Positions 22,836 through 33,731 of a DNA stretch of 64,000 nt are shown one piece after another. Position 1 is the stretch's first letter. Every line of letters begins with the position of its first letter. The notes below the pieces were generated by a model. That model made no database searches, was not told the origin of the DNA, and worked only from the letters and a program-made list of their open reading frames with translations. A program made the position numbers and the translations under genes. This DNA comes from Deltaproteobacteria bacterium (GTDB taxonomy: Bacteria > Desulfobacterota > Anaeroferrophillalia > Anaeroferrophillales > Tharpellaceae): contig JAFGVI010000124.1 of NCBI GenBank assembly GCA_016938065.1, forward strand, positions 1 to 64,000. Direction: 5' to 3'.

Positions 22836-23180
22836 CTACCCGGTAATGGTCGCCAGCAATTTCTCAATTCTGATGACTTTATCAAGATGGGTCAGCTCCA
22901 GCAGCGCCCCGACATCACGATTGGGGGCGGCCAGCGCCAGCGTCGACTGACGCTCACTCAGATACTTGTAGATGCTGAAAATCGCCCCCAGTCCGGAAGA
23001 GTCAACCGCGGTTACACCGGAGAGATCAATAACAAGATCACAAGTCGGCCGCTTCTCCAGTTCCAGCATTACCGCCTGACGCAACTGATCGCGAACCAGC
23101 AGATTAATCATACCCTTAAACCGTACAATCAGCCACCGGCCGCTTTCACTGAATTGAAGATCGATTTTTTCAGACATCAC
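22836..23180 (-). CDS. STAS-domain anti-sigma factor antagonist-like protein
   Basis: CDLVIDLSGVTAVDSSGLGAIFSIYKYL. Confidence 0.9.
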   Translation of the reverse strand: MMSEKIDLQFSESGRWLIVRFKGMINLLVRDQLRQAVMLELEKRPTCDLVIDLSGVTAVDSSGLGAIFSIYKYLSERQSTLALAAPNRDVGALLELTHLDKVIRIEKLLATITG

Positions 23181-23204
23181 ACTCTCCCCCGTACACTATA
23201 TATA

Positions 23205-23846
23205 TTAACGGATCAACTGTCCGATTCTTTTAAAACGGATTTTTTCAGCAAGATTATGCGTCAGTTTATCCCAGGACCAATAGAGAATCAGCGCCTTCCC
23301 TTTAATCTGGTCAAACGGCACAAAGCCCCAGAAGCGACTGTCATAACTGCGGTCGCGGTTATCTCCCATCACCAGCACATGTTCCGGCGGCACCACCACC
23401 GGCCCGAAATTATCCCGCGGCACCATGCCGGTCACCCCGGCATCGCAATAAAAACCATAAGGGTCATCCCACAGCCGGCCGTTAATATAGATCTTTTTCT
23501 GACGAATTTCAACCGTGTCACCCGGTTCCCCGACAACCCGTTTGATAAAATCCTTCTTTTTGTCTTTCGGAAAAATAAAGACCACAATATCACCACGATG
23601 CGGCTCTTTGTAGACCAGCACCTTGTGGTCGACAAAAGGAAGTTTGATCCCGTAAATAAATTTATTGACCAGCAGATGGTCGCCGATCAGCAGCGTCGGC
23701 TCCATGGAACCGGAAGGAATTTTAAAGGCCTGCACGACAAAAGCCCGGATAAAAAGAGCAATCAGAATCGCGACGATAATCGACTCGGCATACTCACGAA
23801 TCACTCCACCCTTGCTTTTATTTAAGCCCAACTCTTTTTTCAACAA
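23205..23846 (-). CDS. lepB: Signal peptidase I
   Basis: FKIPSGSMEPTLLIGDHLLVNKFIYG, GDNRDRSYDSRFWGFVP. Confidence 0.96.
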   Translation of the reverse strand: MLKKELGLNKSKGGVIREYAESIIVAILIALFIRAFVVQAFKIPSGSMEPTLLIGDHLLVNKFIYGIKLPFVDHKVLVYKEPHRGDIVVFIFPKDKKKDFIKRVVGEPGDTVEIRQKKIYINGRLWDDPYGFYCDAGVTGMVPRDNFGPVVVPPEHVLVMGDNRDRSYDSRFWGFVPFDQIKGKALILYWSWDKLTHNLAEKIRFKRIGQLIR

Positions 23847-23865
23847 AATATTTCTCGGTCCTTTT

Positions 23866-25671
23866 TTATGAGTCTATGTTTAAAATTGCCAGAAAGGCGT
23901 CTTGGGGCAGGTCGATCTTGCCAACCCGTTTCATCCGTTTTTTACCGGCTTTCTGTTTTTCCAGCAGTTTCCGTTTGCGCGTAATGTCGCCGCCGTAACA
24001 TTTGGCCGTAACATTTTTCCGCAGGGCTTTAACCGTCGTCCGGGCTACAACCTTGGTGCCGATCGCGGCCTGAATCGCCACCTCAAACATCTGCCGGGGA
24101 ATAAGTTCCTTCATCTTGACCGCGAGATCACGACCGCGATCAAAAGCCCGTTCCTGGTGCACAATCATTGAAAGGGCGTCAACAAGTTCGCCATTGATCA
24201 GAATATCAAGTTTCACCAGATTGGCCTGGCGATGGCCGCAGGGCTCGTAATCGAGCGAAGCATAGCCCCGGGTCAGGGATTTGAGCCGGTCATAAAAATC
24301 GAGAACGATCTCATTCAAGGGAAGGTCGTAGATAACCATCGCCCGGGTCTCATCCAGATATTTGATCTCCTGCTGTACACCCCGTTTATCCTCGCAGAGC
24401 TTGAGAATGTTGCCGATATACTCATTGGGAACATGAATTGAACAACGCACCATCGGCTCACCGATACTGGTGATCTCACCTGATGGCGGCATACTGCTCG
24501 GATTATCTATCTCGACAATTTTGCCGCTCTTGAGTTCAACCCGGTAGACAACCGTAGGCGAGGTGGTAATCAGATCAAGCAGATATTCGCGCTCCAGCCG
24601 CTCCTGAATAATCTCCATATGGAGCAGCCCGAGAAAACCGCAGCGAAAGCCGAACCCCAGAGCCAAAGAGGTCTCGGGCTGAAACGTAAAGGAGGCATCA
24701 TTGAGACGAAGCTTGGCCAGAGCATCCCGCAGGGGTTCGTACTGAATCGAATCGGTCGGATAGAGGCCGCTGAAAACCATCGGCTGCACCTCCTTGAAAC
24801 CGGGCAGAGGGGTCGCCGTCGCCTCGATGAATCCGGTTATGGTATCACCGACTTTACAGTCGGCCACGGTTTTGATCCCGGCAATAACATAGCCGACCTC
24901 GCCGACTTCGAGAATTTTAGTATCGACCATCGCCGGACGCATCTTGCCGACCCGCTGCACCTCGAAGGGCCGGTTCGTCGACATCATCTTGATCTTCATG
25001 CCGGGATGAACAGCTCCGTCAAAGACCCGGACCAGTGCTATAACCCCGAGATAGGCGTCAAACCATGAGTCAAAAATCATCGCTTTCAGCGGGGCCTCAC
25101 GCCGGCCTTTCGGAGCCGGTACGCGCTTGACGATAGCTTCAAGAAATTCCTTGATGCCGACTCCGGTTTTGGCGCTGATCAGCAGCGCGTCCGAGGTATC
25201 AAGACCGATAACATCCTCGATCTGACGTCTGATACGATCGGGTTCAGCCACCGGCAGGTCGATCTTGTTCAATACCGGAATAATCTCAAGCTCAGCTTCG
25301 AGAGCATGGTAGACATTGGCCAGAGTCTGGGCTTCAACACCCTGCGCCGCATCGACTACCAGAACCGCGCCTTCGGTTGCGGCCAGACTGCGCGAGACTT
25401 CGTAAGAGAAATCAACATGGCCGGGGGTATCAATCAGATTAAGCTGATAAAGCTGACCATTATCAGCTTTATAATTGAGACAGACCGATTGCGCCTTGAT
25501 CGTAATCCCGCGCTCCCGCTCAATATCCATGCTGTCGAGAAGCTGGGCCTTCATCTCCCGGGAAGTAACCGCTCCGGTAACCTCAAGCAGACGGTCCGCC
25601 AGCGTCGATTTGCCGTGGTCGATATGAGCAATAATGGAAAAATTACGAATATTGTCCTGAGTCAGAGCCAT
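23866..25671 (-). CDS. lepA: Elongation factor 4 (LepA)
   Basis: [26 protein letters not shown] ... full length 601 aa. Confidence 0.98.
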   Translation of the reverse strand: MALTQDNIRNFSIIAHIDHGKSTLADRLLEVTGAVTSREMKAQLLDSMDIERERGITIKAQSVCLNYKADNGQLYQLNLIDTPGHVDFSYEVSRSLAATEGAVLVVDAAQGVEAQTLANVYHALEAELEIIPVLNKIDLPVAEPDRIRRQIEDVIGLDTSDALLISAKTGVGIKEFLEAIVKRVPAPKGRREAPLKAMIFDSWFDAYLGVIALVRVFDGAVHPGMKIKMMSTNRPFEVQRVGKMRPAMVDTKILEVGEVGYVIAGIKTVADCKVGDTITGFIEATATPLPGFKEVQPMVFSGLYPTDSIQYEPLRDALAKLRLNDASFTFQPETSLALGFGFRCGFLGLLHMEIIQERLEREYLLDLITTSPTVVYRVELKSGKIVEIDNPSSMPPSGEITSIGEPMVRCSIHVPNEYIGNILKLCEDKRGVQQEIKYLDETRAMVIYDLPLNEIVLDFYDRLKSLTRGYASLDYEPCGHRQANLVKLDILINGELVDALSMIVHQERAFDRGRDLAVKMKELIPRQMFEVAIQAAIGTKVVARTTVKALRKNVTAKCYGGDITRKRKLLEKQKAGKKRMKRVGKIDLPQDAFLAILNIDS

Positions 25672-25782
25672 AAATATTTACGCCACAGCCTTATAAATAC
25701 AAAAAAAGACGCCACGCGCCTGATGATTTAAATTACGAATTATAAACTACGAATCGGCAACCCTGAGCTCGGTCTGCCTGAC

Positions 25783-26502
25783 CTAATTATCACTACCCTG
25801 TCTGATCAGCAGCGGTTTATAGTTATGAACTTCGGACAGTTCCCGCTGGTAGCGCTCGGCCAGAGCGCGATCACCTATATTGCAGATCTTAACCCGGTAC
25901 CAAGTGCCTTTGCCGGCCACCTGCACCGCTTCCACGTCCACGCCGGGATAGGTTTTGATCAGCTCACTGCGCACCAGGCGGGCCTTGATCTCCTGCGCCA
26001 GGGAGCAGACGCGAAGCTCCCAGAGCTCACCCGTTTCCGGCGACGCCGCTTTATCCGCCGAAGTCAGACTGGTGCTCTTTTTCTTTTTATCGACAGCAGG
26101 AGTCGTTTTAACCTTGAGCGCCGAGCCCCCGCTCTCCGTCGGTTTGTCGGCAAGTTCATGGTAAAAGGTCAGGTTAACCTTCTCTTCCTGCGGCGCAACG
26201 ACCGGATCTGAAGCCGCAACCGGCGGCGGCAGTTTGCAGACGCCACCGGGGCAGCACTCACCGGAGGCCTCGGCCGATGTCCCTAGGGCAGAGGTCGGCC
26301 GGCTCTGGGAGAAGCCGGCACCCGGCATCTGCATAACCGCGACCTCTGTCGGCCTGGCCGTCTCGACCGCAGCCAGACTTTTTTTCTGCCAGCGCTGAAA
26401 CGACTCATTTTCCGGCAGCTTATAACCCACCAGCACACCGACCCCGAAAGCGACGAAAAGAACAACCAGTAAAACAATTATGGATTTCAACTGTTCAAGC
26501 AT
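25783..26502 (-). CDS. SPOR-domain membrane protein
   Basis: N-terminal TM, C-terminal LWELRVCSLAQEIKARLVRSELIKTYPGVDVEAVQVAGKGTWYRVKICNIGDRALAERYQRE. Confidence 0.8.
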   Translation of the reverse strand: MLEQLKSIIVLLVVLFVAFGVGVLVGYKLPENESFQRWQKKSLAAVETARPTEVAVMQMPGAGFSQSRPTSALGTSAEASGECCPGGVCKLPPPVAASDPVVAPQEEKVNLTFYHELADKPTESGGSALKVKTTPAVDKKKKSTSLTSADKAASPETGELWELRVCSLAQEIKARLVRSELIKTYPGVDVEAVQVAGKGTWYRVKICNIGDRALAERYQRELSEVHNYKPLLIRQGSDN

Positions 26503-26529
26503 TTTATTTTGCCGTCACATCCTCTGCGG

Positions 26530-28206
26530 TCACATTTTCTCCGGGGCCGAAACCCCCAACAGAGTCAAACAGATATTAAGCACCTGACGAATCACCGTCA
26601 TCAGCAGCAGGCGATCGCCGGAAACCTTGCCCTCTTCGTTTATGATCCGGTTACGGTTATAGTAGGAGTGCAGCTGCGCCGCCAGATCATCAAGATAATA
26701 GGTCACGCGATGCGGTTCCAGGGTACGGGCCGCCGCCTCCAGCACCACCGTAAAGTCATCAAGTTTTTTTATCAGCTCAAGCTCTTCCGGCAACGTCAAA
26801 CCCGCCCCCAAAGCCGGAGTCTCACCTTCAATCTCAAGCCCTTCCTCTGCAACTTTCCGAAAGATGCTGCAGATGCGCGCATGCGCATACTGCGCGTAAT
26901 AGACCGGATTGTCACTGTTTTGCGCTTTCGCCAGTTCCAGATCGAACTCAAGCTGACTGTCGGATCTCCGCGTCAGAAAAAAATAGCGGGCCGCATCTCT
27001 GCCGACCTCCCGTACAACCTCTTCCAGGGTAATGAATTCGCCTGCCCGGGTCGACATCGCCACCGGCGTTCCGCGGCGCGAAAGACTGACCAGCTGCACT
27101 AAAATTGCGGCAAAGCTCTCCGGGCAATGGCCCAGGGCCTCAATCGCGGCCCTAAGCCGGGGCACATAACCATGATGATCCGCGCCCCAGACATCTACCA
27201 CAAGATCGTAACCGCGTTCATATTTTTCCCGATGATAAGCAATATCTGAGGCAAAATAGGTTTTTACACCATTTGCCCGGACCACGACCCGATCCTTCTC
27301 ATCCCCGAAACGGGACGAAGCAAACCAGAGCGCCCCTTCATCCTGGTAAAGAACCCCTTTTTCTTTGAGCTCAGCCAGGGCCAGATCGACTTTACCCGAG
27401 GCAAAAAACTCCTTTTCACTGGTCCAGCGCTCAAAATCGACCCCGAAAAGCTTGAGATCATCGCGAATACCCAGAAGAATGGCATCTGCCGCTGTTCGCG
27501 TAAAAAAATCGAGACCGACCTCATCTTCCTCGGCAACGCTGACCGCAACCAGAGCATCACCCTGTTCCCGCAGTAAATCTCTCGCCATCGCAGCAAGATA
27601 TTCACCCCGATAGTAACCTTCTGGGATTTCTCCGTGACGGGCCCCCAGAAGCTCCAGATAGCGCCAGCGCAGCGAACGTCCGAGAACCTGCATCTGATTT
27701 CCGGCATCATTAACATAATACTCGCGCTCCACGGCATAACCGGCCCGGCTCAGAATCCGGGCCAGCACATCACCGACGGCCGCGCCGCGTCCGTGACCGA
27801 TATGCAGGGGACCGGTCGGGTTGGCACTGACGAACTCAACCAGAACCCGCTGCCCCGCTCCGCAATCAAGCCGGGCATAATCGGATTTTTGGGCGGCAAT
27901 CTCACGCAGACAGCGATGCCAGCAGGCAACATCCAGCGTCATATTGATAAAGCCCGGACCCGCAACCGTAACCTCGACCAGGTCGTCTTCCTTTTCCAGC
28001 TCCGCCTTAAGGGCTGCGCCGATGGCCCGGGGATTATCGTGCCAGCGACCGGCCAGCTGCATGGCTATATTGGATGAAAAATCACCGAATGATTTTTCCC
28101 GCGGCAACTCAATCGCGATCTCCGGCAGACCCGCAACCGCAACGCCCCGCGCGGCCGCCACCGCCGCAACTGCCTTCTCTACATATCTGGTAACGCTTTT
28201 TTTCAT
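26530..28206 (-). CDS. argS: Arginyl-tRNA synthetase
   Basis: VEFVSANPTGPLHIGHGRGAAVGDVLARIL ... 558 aa. Confidence 0.97.
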   Translation of the reverse strand: MKKSVTRYVEKAVAAVAAARGVAVAGLPEIAIELPREKSFGDFSSNIAMQLAGRWHDNPRAIGAALKAELEKEDDLVEVTVAGPGFINMTLDVACWHRCLREIAAQKSDYARLDCGAGQRVLVEFVSANPTGPLHIGHGRGAAVGDVLARILSRAGYAVEREYYVNDAGNQMQVLGRSLRWRYLELLGARHGEIPEGYYRGEYLAAMARDLLREQGDALVAVSVAEEDEVGLDFFTRTAADAILLGIRDDLKLFGVDFERWTSEKEFFASGKVDLALAELKEKGVLYQDEGALWFASSRFGDEKDRVVVRANGVKTYFASDIAYHREKYERGYDLVVDVWGADHHGYVPRLRAAIEALGHCPESFAAILVQLVSLSRRGTPVAMSTRAGEFITLEEVVREVGRDAARYFFLTRRSDSQLEFDLELAKAQNSDNPVYYAQYAHARICSIFRKVAEEGLEIEGETPALGAGLTLPEELELIKKLDDFTVVLEAAARTLEPHRVTYYLDDLAAQLHSYYNRNRIINEEGKVSGDRLLLMTVIRQVLNICLTLLGVSAPEKM

Positions 28207-28294
28207 TGACCTTTAAACTCTCGATAAAGCCCTGTTTACATAGCAAAACACCCACGCTCGCAGCTTGGGACATAACCAATTGACAAGCTTGGGG

Positions 28295-28323
28295 ATAGTA
28301 GTCAGTCACACTAAAATTGTCAA
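28295..28323 (-). promoter_or_regulatory. Sigma70-like promoter upstream of argS
   Basis: On minus strand TTGACA-17 nt-TACTAT. Confidence 0.5.
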
Positions 28324-28368
28324 GCAAACATTGACCTGTGCGACCATGAGAAGGTGCCGTTTTGCCGA

Positions 28369-28644
28369 TTACTGCGCTTCAAAGAGAAAAAGGATTTCAT
28401 TTTCACGAATCATGTGCAGTTCACGGCGGACGACCAGTTCCTGATAACGGGCGTCGCTCTGCAAAAGGCGGATTTTATGTTCAAGGAGTTGGTTGTCAGC
28501 CTTAAGTTCCTGATTATGCAGGCCGATACGCTTTATTTCATGCTCAACCGACCTTAAGGCCCGGTCGCCGCGGCTGCCGAACCAGGTCAGCCAGACAAAA
28601 TAAAAAATGACGAGCAGGAGCAGTCCGGAAAAGAGGCGCTTCAT
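28369..28644 (-). CDS. FtsB/DivIC-like short coiled-coil membrane protein
   Basis: MKRLFSGLLLLVIFYFVWLTWFGSRGDRALRSVEHEIKRIGLHNQELKADNQLLEHKIRLL; start overlaps tonB-like stop by 4 nt. Confidence 0.75.
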   Translation of the reverse strand: MKRLFSGLLLLVIFYFVWLTWFGSRGDRALRSVEHEIKRIGLHNQELKADNQLLEHKIRLLQSDARYQELVVRRELHMIRENEILFLFEAQ

Positions 28645-29501
28645 CGCGACACCCGAAAAACGATGCTGACCGTCCCCCACTGTTCCGTCTGCGGCAAAGC
28701 CGCCGGCAGAATCGAAAAACGCCACTGCTGCAGAAATCTCTCCGCCACATTGACCAGCTCCAGATCGCCGATTCTGGTGGTCTCGACCCGGCTGACAGTA
28801 CCATCCGGCCGCACCCAGAAACGTAAAGCCACCGTAACATCCCGGGTCAGAGAGATTTTCGGCAGAGCCGGGCGAAAGAGCACCTGCCGACTCCGGGCCA
28901 CGGGCCCACTCAAGCCGAAATCGTGGTCGGCGGGATCTTTTTGTGGGGGTTCAAGATCGAGAAGTTTTTTTCGGGCCGCCGCACTCAGCAGTTTATCGAC
29001 CGGAAGAGCCGGGCTCGCCGGCGGCGTTTCCAGGCTGCCGCCAAGACGACGACCGCTCAGTTGGCCGGCCGGTTTTCTTCCCAGGCGACCCAGAAGTTCC
29101 TGCGGCCGGACCCCGGAAATCGGCTCGGACAGAGGCAGAAGCGCGAGAGTCGCGGCATCAGGCGAAGCCGGCGGTTCCGGCAGTTCAATCGGGGCCGGCG
29201 GCATCTGCAGAGCCTCGCCCAGGGCGGGAAGCTCCTTGAACCGCTGATCGATCAGAGCGACAATCCGGCCTTCCGCCGGCAGGAACGGGGTTTTTTCCTC
29301 CACCGGCGGTTGAGGAGTAACTTCCGGTTCCACCAGCGTAACCTCAATCTCCGTTCTGCCCAGCAGCGCCAGACGGTTGATATGAATATTAAAGAGCCGG
29401 GTCAGATCAGGAAGAAGCAGAAGCAAGGCCGCATGCAGAAGCATGGAAAGAAGTAGAAAAGGAATCAGGCGAAGTGTTCCATAGCGTGATGTAAAGAGCA
29501 A
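28641..29501 (-). CDS. TonB-family energy transducer (C-terminal TonB domain)
   Basis: N-terminal TM, proline-rich middle, VTVALRFWVRPDGTVSRVETTRIGDLELVNVAERFLQQWRF. Confidence 0.85.
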   Translation of the reverse strand: MLFTSRYGTLRLIPFLLLSMLLHAALLLLLPDLTRLFNIHINRLALLGRTEIEVTLVEPEVTPQPPVEEKTPFLPAEGRIVALIDQRFKELPALGEALQMPPAPIELPEPPASPDAATLALLPLSEPISGVRPQELLGRLGRKPAGQLSGRRLGGSLETPPASPALPVDKLLSAAARKKLLDLEPPQKDPADHDFGLSGPVARSRQVLFRPALPKISLTRDVTVALRFWVRPDGTVSRVETTRIGDLELVNVAERFLQQWRFSILPAALPQTEQWGTVSIVFRVSR

Positions 29502-29528
29502 CGATCACCTCTTTTCCGAATAGGCTAA

Positions 29529-29945
29529 CTACTCGCTGACATCATTAGGTTGCGTCGCGATCGCCAGTTTATTCAGGCCCGAACTTTTCGCAGCATCCAT
29601 AACCTTGACCACGAGCCCGTGATAAACTTTCTTATCGGCTTCAATCACTACCAGGGCCTCATCGCCCTGAGCTTTGCCCACGACCTGGAATTTCTCGTAC
29701 AACTGATTAAAAGTCAGTTTCTTCCCCTCAAGATAGATACTGCCGCCGGCTTCAATCGCCACCCGCAAGGTGGTTTTCTTCTTGGTTACCTGCTCGGCCG
29801 AAGATTTCGGCAGATCAATTTTGATCCCGGGATTAACCGAAAGACTGGTGGAGAGCATGAAAAAAATCAGCAGCAGAAAAACGACGTCAACCAGCGGCGT
29901 CATATCGAGCTGCACATCTTCCCGGTTGCGAGTCTGGAAACGCAT
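29529..29945 (-). CDS. ExbD/TolR-type biopolymer transport protein
   Basis: MRFQTRNREDVQLDMTPLVDVVFLLLIFFMLSTSL. Confidence 0.95.
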   Translation of the reverse strand: MRFQTRNREDVQLDMTPLVDVVFLLLIFFMLSTSLSVNPGIKIDLPKSSAEQVTKKKTTLRVAIEAGGSIYLEGKKLTFNQLYEKFQVVGKAQGDEALVVIEADKKVYHGLVVKVMDAAKSSGLNKLAIATQPNDVSE

Positions 29946-29950
29946 AAATA

Positions 29951-30571
29951 TTATCCTCGCCCCCCGTCCTGATCAAGCAGATCAAGAACCTCCATCGAAA
30001 CCCGCTCCATCCGCAGAACCCGTTTATCAACCCGATAACGCAGCAGTTTATAGAAAACAAACGCCGGGATTGCCACCGTCAAACCCGCTGCCGTTGTAAT
30101 CAGGGCCTCGGAGATACCGCCGGCCAGCATCTGGGGGTTGCCGATTCCGGCCTGTGAAATAACATTGAAAGCCTTGATCATTCCGGTTACCGTACCGAGA
30201 AGGCCCAGCAGCGGCGCAATCCCGGCAATGGTTCCCAGCACCGCAAGAAAGCGTTCCAGGGTCGCCGCTTCAAGACGACCGACATCTTCAATGGCCTCCT
30301 TGACCTGAGCCCGCGATTTATCGTGACGCGAAATCCCGGCCATCAGCACCCGGGCAATCGAGGAGTCATTCATGCGACATTTGGTCATGGCATCCTCCAT
30401 GCGCTGCTGGCGCACCAGATCACTGACCTCGATAATGAACTTCTCCGGAATAATCCGACTCCGGCGCAGAGCAAAAAGCCGCTCAAACAAGATGGCCAGG
30501 GTCAAAACCGAACAGAACATGATCGGATACATCAGATACCCGCCCTTCATAACAAACTGATACATCAACAA
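29951..30571 (-). CDS. ExbB/TolQ/MotA-type proton channel protein
   Basis: AVLGTIAGIAPLLGLLGTVTGMIKAFNVIS. Confidence 0.95.
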   Translation of the reverse strand: MLMYQFVMKGGYLMYPIMFCSVLTLAILFERLFALRRSRIIPEKFIIEVSDLVRQQRMEDAMTKCRMNDSSIARVLMAGISRHDKSRAQVKEAIEDVGRLEAATLERFLAVLGTIAGIAPLLGLLGTVTGMIKAFNVISQAGIGNPQMLAGGISEALITTAAGLTVAIPAFVFYKLLRYRVDKRVLRMERVSMEVLDLLDQDGGRG

Positions 30572-30674
30572 ACCTCCAGGCTAAACTTTATCATAAACTG
30601 CAATGCTAATGCGGGGGCTCGCCCCGCAACCCAAGGGGCCTTTACGGCCCGCAAACAAGTGCTCTTATCCCCGG

Positions 30675-33600
30675 TTAATCAACGAGTTTTTTAAACTCTT
30701 TCTCCTGCGCTCCGCTGAGCTTCATCGTCTTTAGCTTTTCAGTGATTTTTTTAACGGTCGCTCCATCCTTCTCGTTACGGGCCAGCCGCACAGCGGCGAG
30801 CAACGCCTCGACCACCGGTTCTTCCTGCCCGGGGAAGAGGTAACTCAAACGCAGGTAAGCCTGCAGGGCCTCACGCCGCCGCCCCGCCCTTTCCAGAACG
30901 CCAGCCCGCTGCAGGGAGGCGGCTGCCGCCTCGGCGGGCCGCGGATCAGCGACTGCCTTGTCATAGAAAAAGAGCGCTTCGTCGAATTCCCGGCGCTGGG
31001 CGAGAAGAGCCCCGAGCCCTGAACAGGCCGCAAAGTCCGAGTTGTCGCGGCGCTGTTCCTCAATAACCGCCAGAAAGTAACTCCGCGCCTTGCCCGAATC
31101 GCCCAGCTGCTGACAAATCTGCGCCTTCAGCAGGGTCACCTCTCTTCTCAGATCGGGGTCGGGACAGGCCTCGGGCATTCCCGCCAGAGCCGTTTCCGCC
31201 GCACTGAAATCTTTCCCGGCGAAAGCGTAACGGGCCAGAAACAAACGACAGTCGCACTCATACTTGCTCGCGGGAAAACGCTGCAGCAAAGCCAGACAAT
31301 CATCCCGGGCCATCTGCTGCCGACCGCCATCAAGATCGAGTTTAAAGTGTCGATAGTAAGCCTCAAGCTGAAGGTCACCGGCATAGTCGCCCTCCTCCAG
31401 CTGCCGGAAAAGACTCAATAAATCGGCCTGCCGTCCCTGCCGCTGGTAGAGATCGGCAAGCAGCAGTAACAGTGGCACCGTATACGAGGATTCAGGGAAA
31501 CGGGCGATAAAATTTTTCACCTCAATCTCAAGATAGGCAAACTTGTCCTGATTGTAGGCCAGCAGCAGCATACCGTAACTCGCTTTTTCATCAATTGAAC
31601 CGCCGGGGAAAGCCTGTTTGGCCTGCAGATAGACAAGCTGAGCTTTCAGGTAGTCACCCTGATTGAAATAGCTCTCCCCGACCCGGATCAGGGCCCGGCC
31701 ACTGATCTCGGCCCCGGGATATTGAGCGGTCAGCTGCTGATAGGTCTTGATCGCTTGCGCATAGTTTCCCAGGCTGAAATAGCTCTCCCCGAGGTTAAAA
31801 AGAATCTCGGCGACAAGGGCCGGGTCAGTGCCGGCGGCAGCCGGCAGAAGATGGGCGAGAATGGTTGCGGCCTTTTCGAACTCACCCTGGCGCAACGCCA
31901 GCAGCCCTCTGTAATTCTGGGCCCGGGCGAGAAAAGGGCTCTGCGGATAACGCTCAACAAACTGCCTGAGCGCCTCGGCCGCTTCCTGGTCCAGATGCTG
32001 GTTGAAAAGGGCCTCGGCCCGATTGATTGCCGCATTCTGAATCATGAGCAGGGGCTTGCCGCTCTTCCCGGCAATTTCGAGATAGGCGGAAAAATCGGCG
32101 GCGGCTCCTGCGTAAGCACTGTTTTTTAAAGCCGCCCAACCTCTTTCGTAAAGCAGATCGGCCCGCTCCGCCGGAGCGCAATCATCCGGCCCGGCAGCCA
32201 GAACCGCTAAAGTTTGCGCAAACTTCCCCTGACGGTTCAGAGAGCGGGCCAGGAGAAGATAGAGCTGCGTGCGGTCGGCCGCCTCCTTGAATTTATCTTT
32301 TTCAGCGAACAGCCCCTGCAGCAGATCGGCCGCCGCCTTCGCCTCACCGGCAGAGAGCAGAATCCGGGCCCGTTCAAGCTGCAAAAGCGGCGCACCGCTG
32401 ACACCCGCTGCCCCTTCGATACCCTGAGCCAGCGTAGCCAGAGCTTTATCATTCTGCTCAAGCTTAACCTGAAGCCGGGCCAGACGCCGATAATCATCGA
32501 CCTCGACCAGCGCCGCCGGAAAGGAGCTGAGCAGCAGTTGCCCGCAACGGACCGCCGCAGTATAATCCCCAGCCTCGGTATAAGCGGCGGCCAACTCCCG
32601 CAGGGCCGCGGCAGCAACTGCGGCCCGGCTCAGCTCAGAGCGCCGGCCGGCAAAAAGATCCTCGGCTGCAGTGATTTTCTGCTGTTTGAGCAGCGAGAGG
32701 ATTTCACCCAGAAACGCCAGAGGGATGACATCATCAAAACCGGCGGATTCCTGCTGCAAAGTCGAAAAAAGTGCCTCGGCCTCACTCGAAGCCCGCAGAA
32801 AATAGAGACACCAGCCCCGGGCCAGATCAGCCTGGCGCTGCAGCATATCACCCTCGCCCGCCCCGGCAGCCGCGGCGGGCAGGGCGGCAAGATAGTTGAA
32901 AGCCGTCTGATAATCCCGTTCATTAAAAGAGATTGTCGCCAGACGATAGAGGGCCGCACGATACTCCGCCGCCGCCGGATAGGCGACCGTCAGACGCAGC
33001 AGGACCAAACGGCCGGCATCAAGCTGACCCGCATCAAGCAAAGCCTCACCCTGCCAGAAGAGAGCCGCGGCCGCCAGCCGGCGATCCGGGCTCAGGGACG
33101 CAACCGCAAACCATTTCACCGCCGCGGGATAGGCTTTATCCCGATAATCGAGCCAGGCCAGAGAGTAACAGGCGTAATGGTAAAAAAGATTGGTTTCAGC
33201 CCCGGCCACCACCGCAAAATGATTCCGGGCAACCTGATAGTTCTCCTGCCGGAAAGCTATCTCGGCCAGCCAGTAGTGGAAATCGGGAACCAGTTCAGAA
33301 TCCTTGAATTTTTCCAGCCCGGCCGTAAAATAGGCCTCAGCCTCACCCAGCAGGCCCTCGATATATTTCTGGCGGCCACTGCGATAATAACCTTCTGCCC
33401 CGTTAAAACCACGGGCCAGAGAAGCCGTCAGCGGATTACGGTAAGCACAGCCGGGCGCCTGCGCGGCCGCCGTCTCCCATTCAGGACCCGACTGCCCCGT
33501 TCTCGCATCAAGGGTCAGATTGTCGGCCACCGGCTCAAGCTTGATCCCCGGAGCCAGGGCCGGCAAAAGCCCAAAGTCGCGAAAGCCCTCAAGCCGGGCC

Positions 33601-33731
33601 CGATCCTCACCAAGCACCACCACCTCGGGCAGCTGCAGCCCTTCTCCCGACTGATTCGAAAAAAGAGGCTGCCAGGAGCAGAGAAACGTGGCCAGCAGGA
33701 GCCAGGCTATAATATTTTTAAGACGCAGCAT
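30675..33731 (-). CDS. Large secreted TPR-repeat protein with N-terminal TonB-box-like segment
   Basis: Signal-like MLRLKNIIAWLLLATFLCSWQPLFS, then LQLPEVVVLGEDRARLEGF, then many TPRs; start revised from the listed 33809. Confidence 0.85.
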   Translation of the reverse strand: MLRLKNIIAWLLLATFLCSWQPLFSNQSGEGLQLPEVVVLGEDRARLEGFRDFGLLPALAPGIKLEPVADNLTLDARTGQSGPEWETAAAQAPGCAYRNPLTASLARGFNGAEGYYRSGRQKYIEGLLGEAEAYFTAGLEKFKDSELVPDFHYWLAEIAFRQENYQVARNHFAVVAGAETNLFYHYACYSLAWLDYRDKAYPAAVKWFAVASLSPDRRLAAAALFWQGEALLDAGQLDAGRLVLLRLTVAYPAAAEYRAALYRLATISFNERDYQTAFNYLAALPAAAAGAGEGDMLQRQADLARGWCLYFLRASSEAEALFSTLQQESAGFDDVIPLAFLGEILSLLKQQKITAAEDLFAGRRSELSRAAVAAAALRELAAAYTEAGDYTAAVRCGQLLLSSFPAALVEVDDYRRLARLQVKLEQNDKALATLAQGIEGAAGVSGAPLLQLERARILLSAGEAKAAADLLQGLFAEKDKFKEAADRTQLYLLLARSLNRQGKFAQTLAVLAAGPDDCAPAERADLLYERGWAALKNSAYAGAAADFSAYLEIAGKSGKPLLMIQNAAINRAEALFNQHLDQEAAEALRQFVERYPQSPFLARAQNYRGLLALRQGEFEKAATILAHLLPAAAGTDPALVAEILFNLGESYFSLGNYAQAIKTYQQLTAQYPGAEISGRALIRVGESYFNQGDYLKAQLVYLQAKQAFPGGSIDEKASYGMLLLAYNQDKFAYLEIEVKNFIARFPESSYTVPLLLLLADLYQRQGRQADLLSLFRQLEEGDYAGDLQLEAYYRHFKLDLDGGRQQMARDDCLALLQRFPASKYECDCRLFLARYAFAGKDFSAAETALAGMPEACPDPDLRREVTLLKAQICQQLGDSGKARSYFLAVIEEQRRDNSDFAACSGLGALLAQRREFDEALFFYDKAVADPRPAEAAAASLQRAGVLERAGRRREALQAYLRLSYLFPGQEEPVVEALLAAVRLARNEKDGATVKKITEKLKTMKLSGAQEKEFKKLVD

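Noticed and set aside
22830-23204. Search for a PyrR-binding attenuator upstream of pyrR
   Set aside because: Only 6 nt separate the STAS gene from pyrR; no leader hairpins seen
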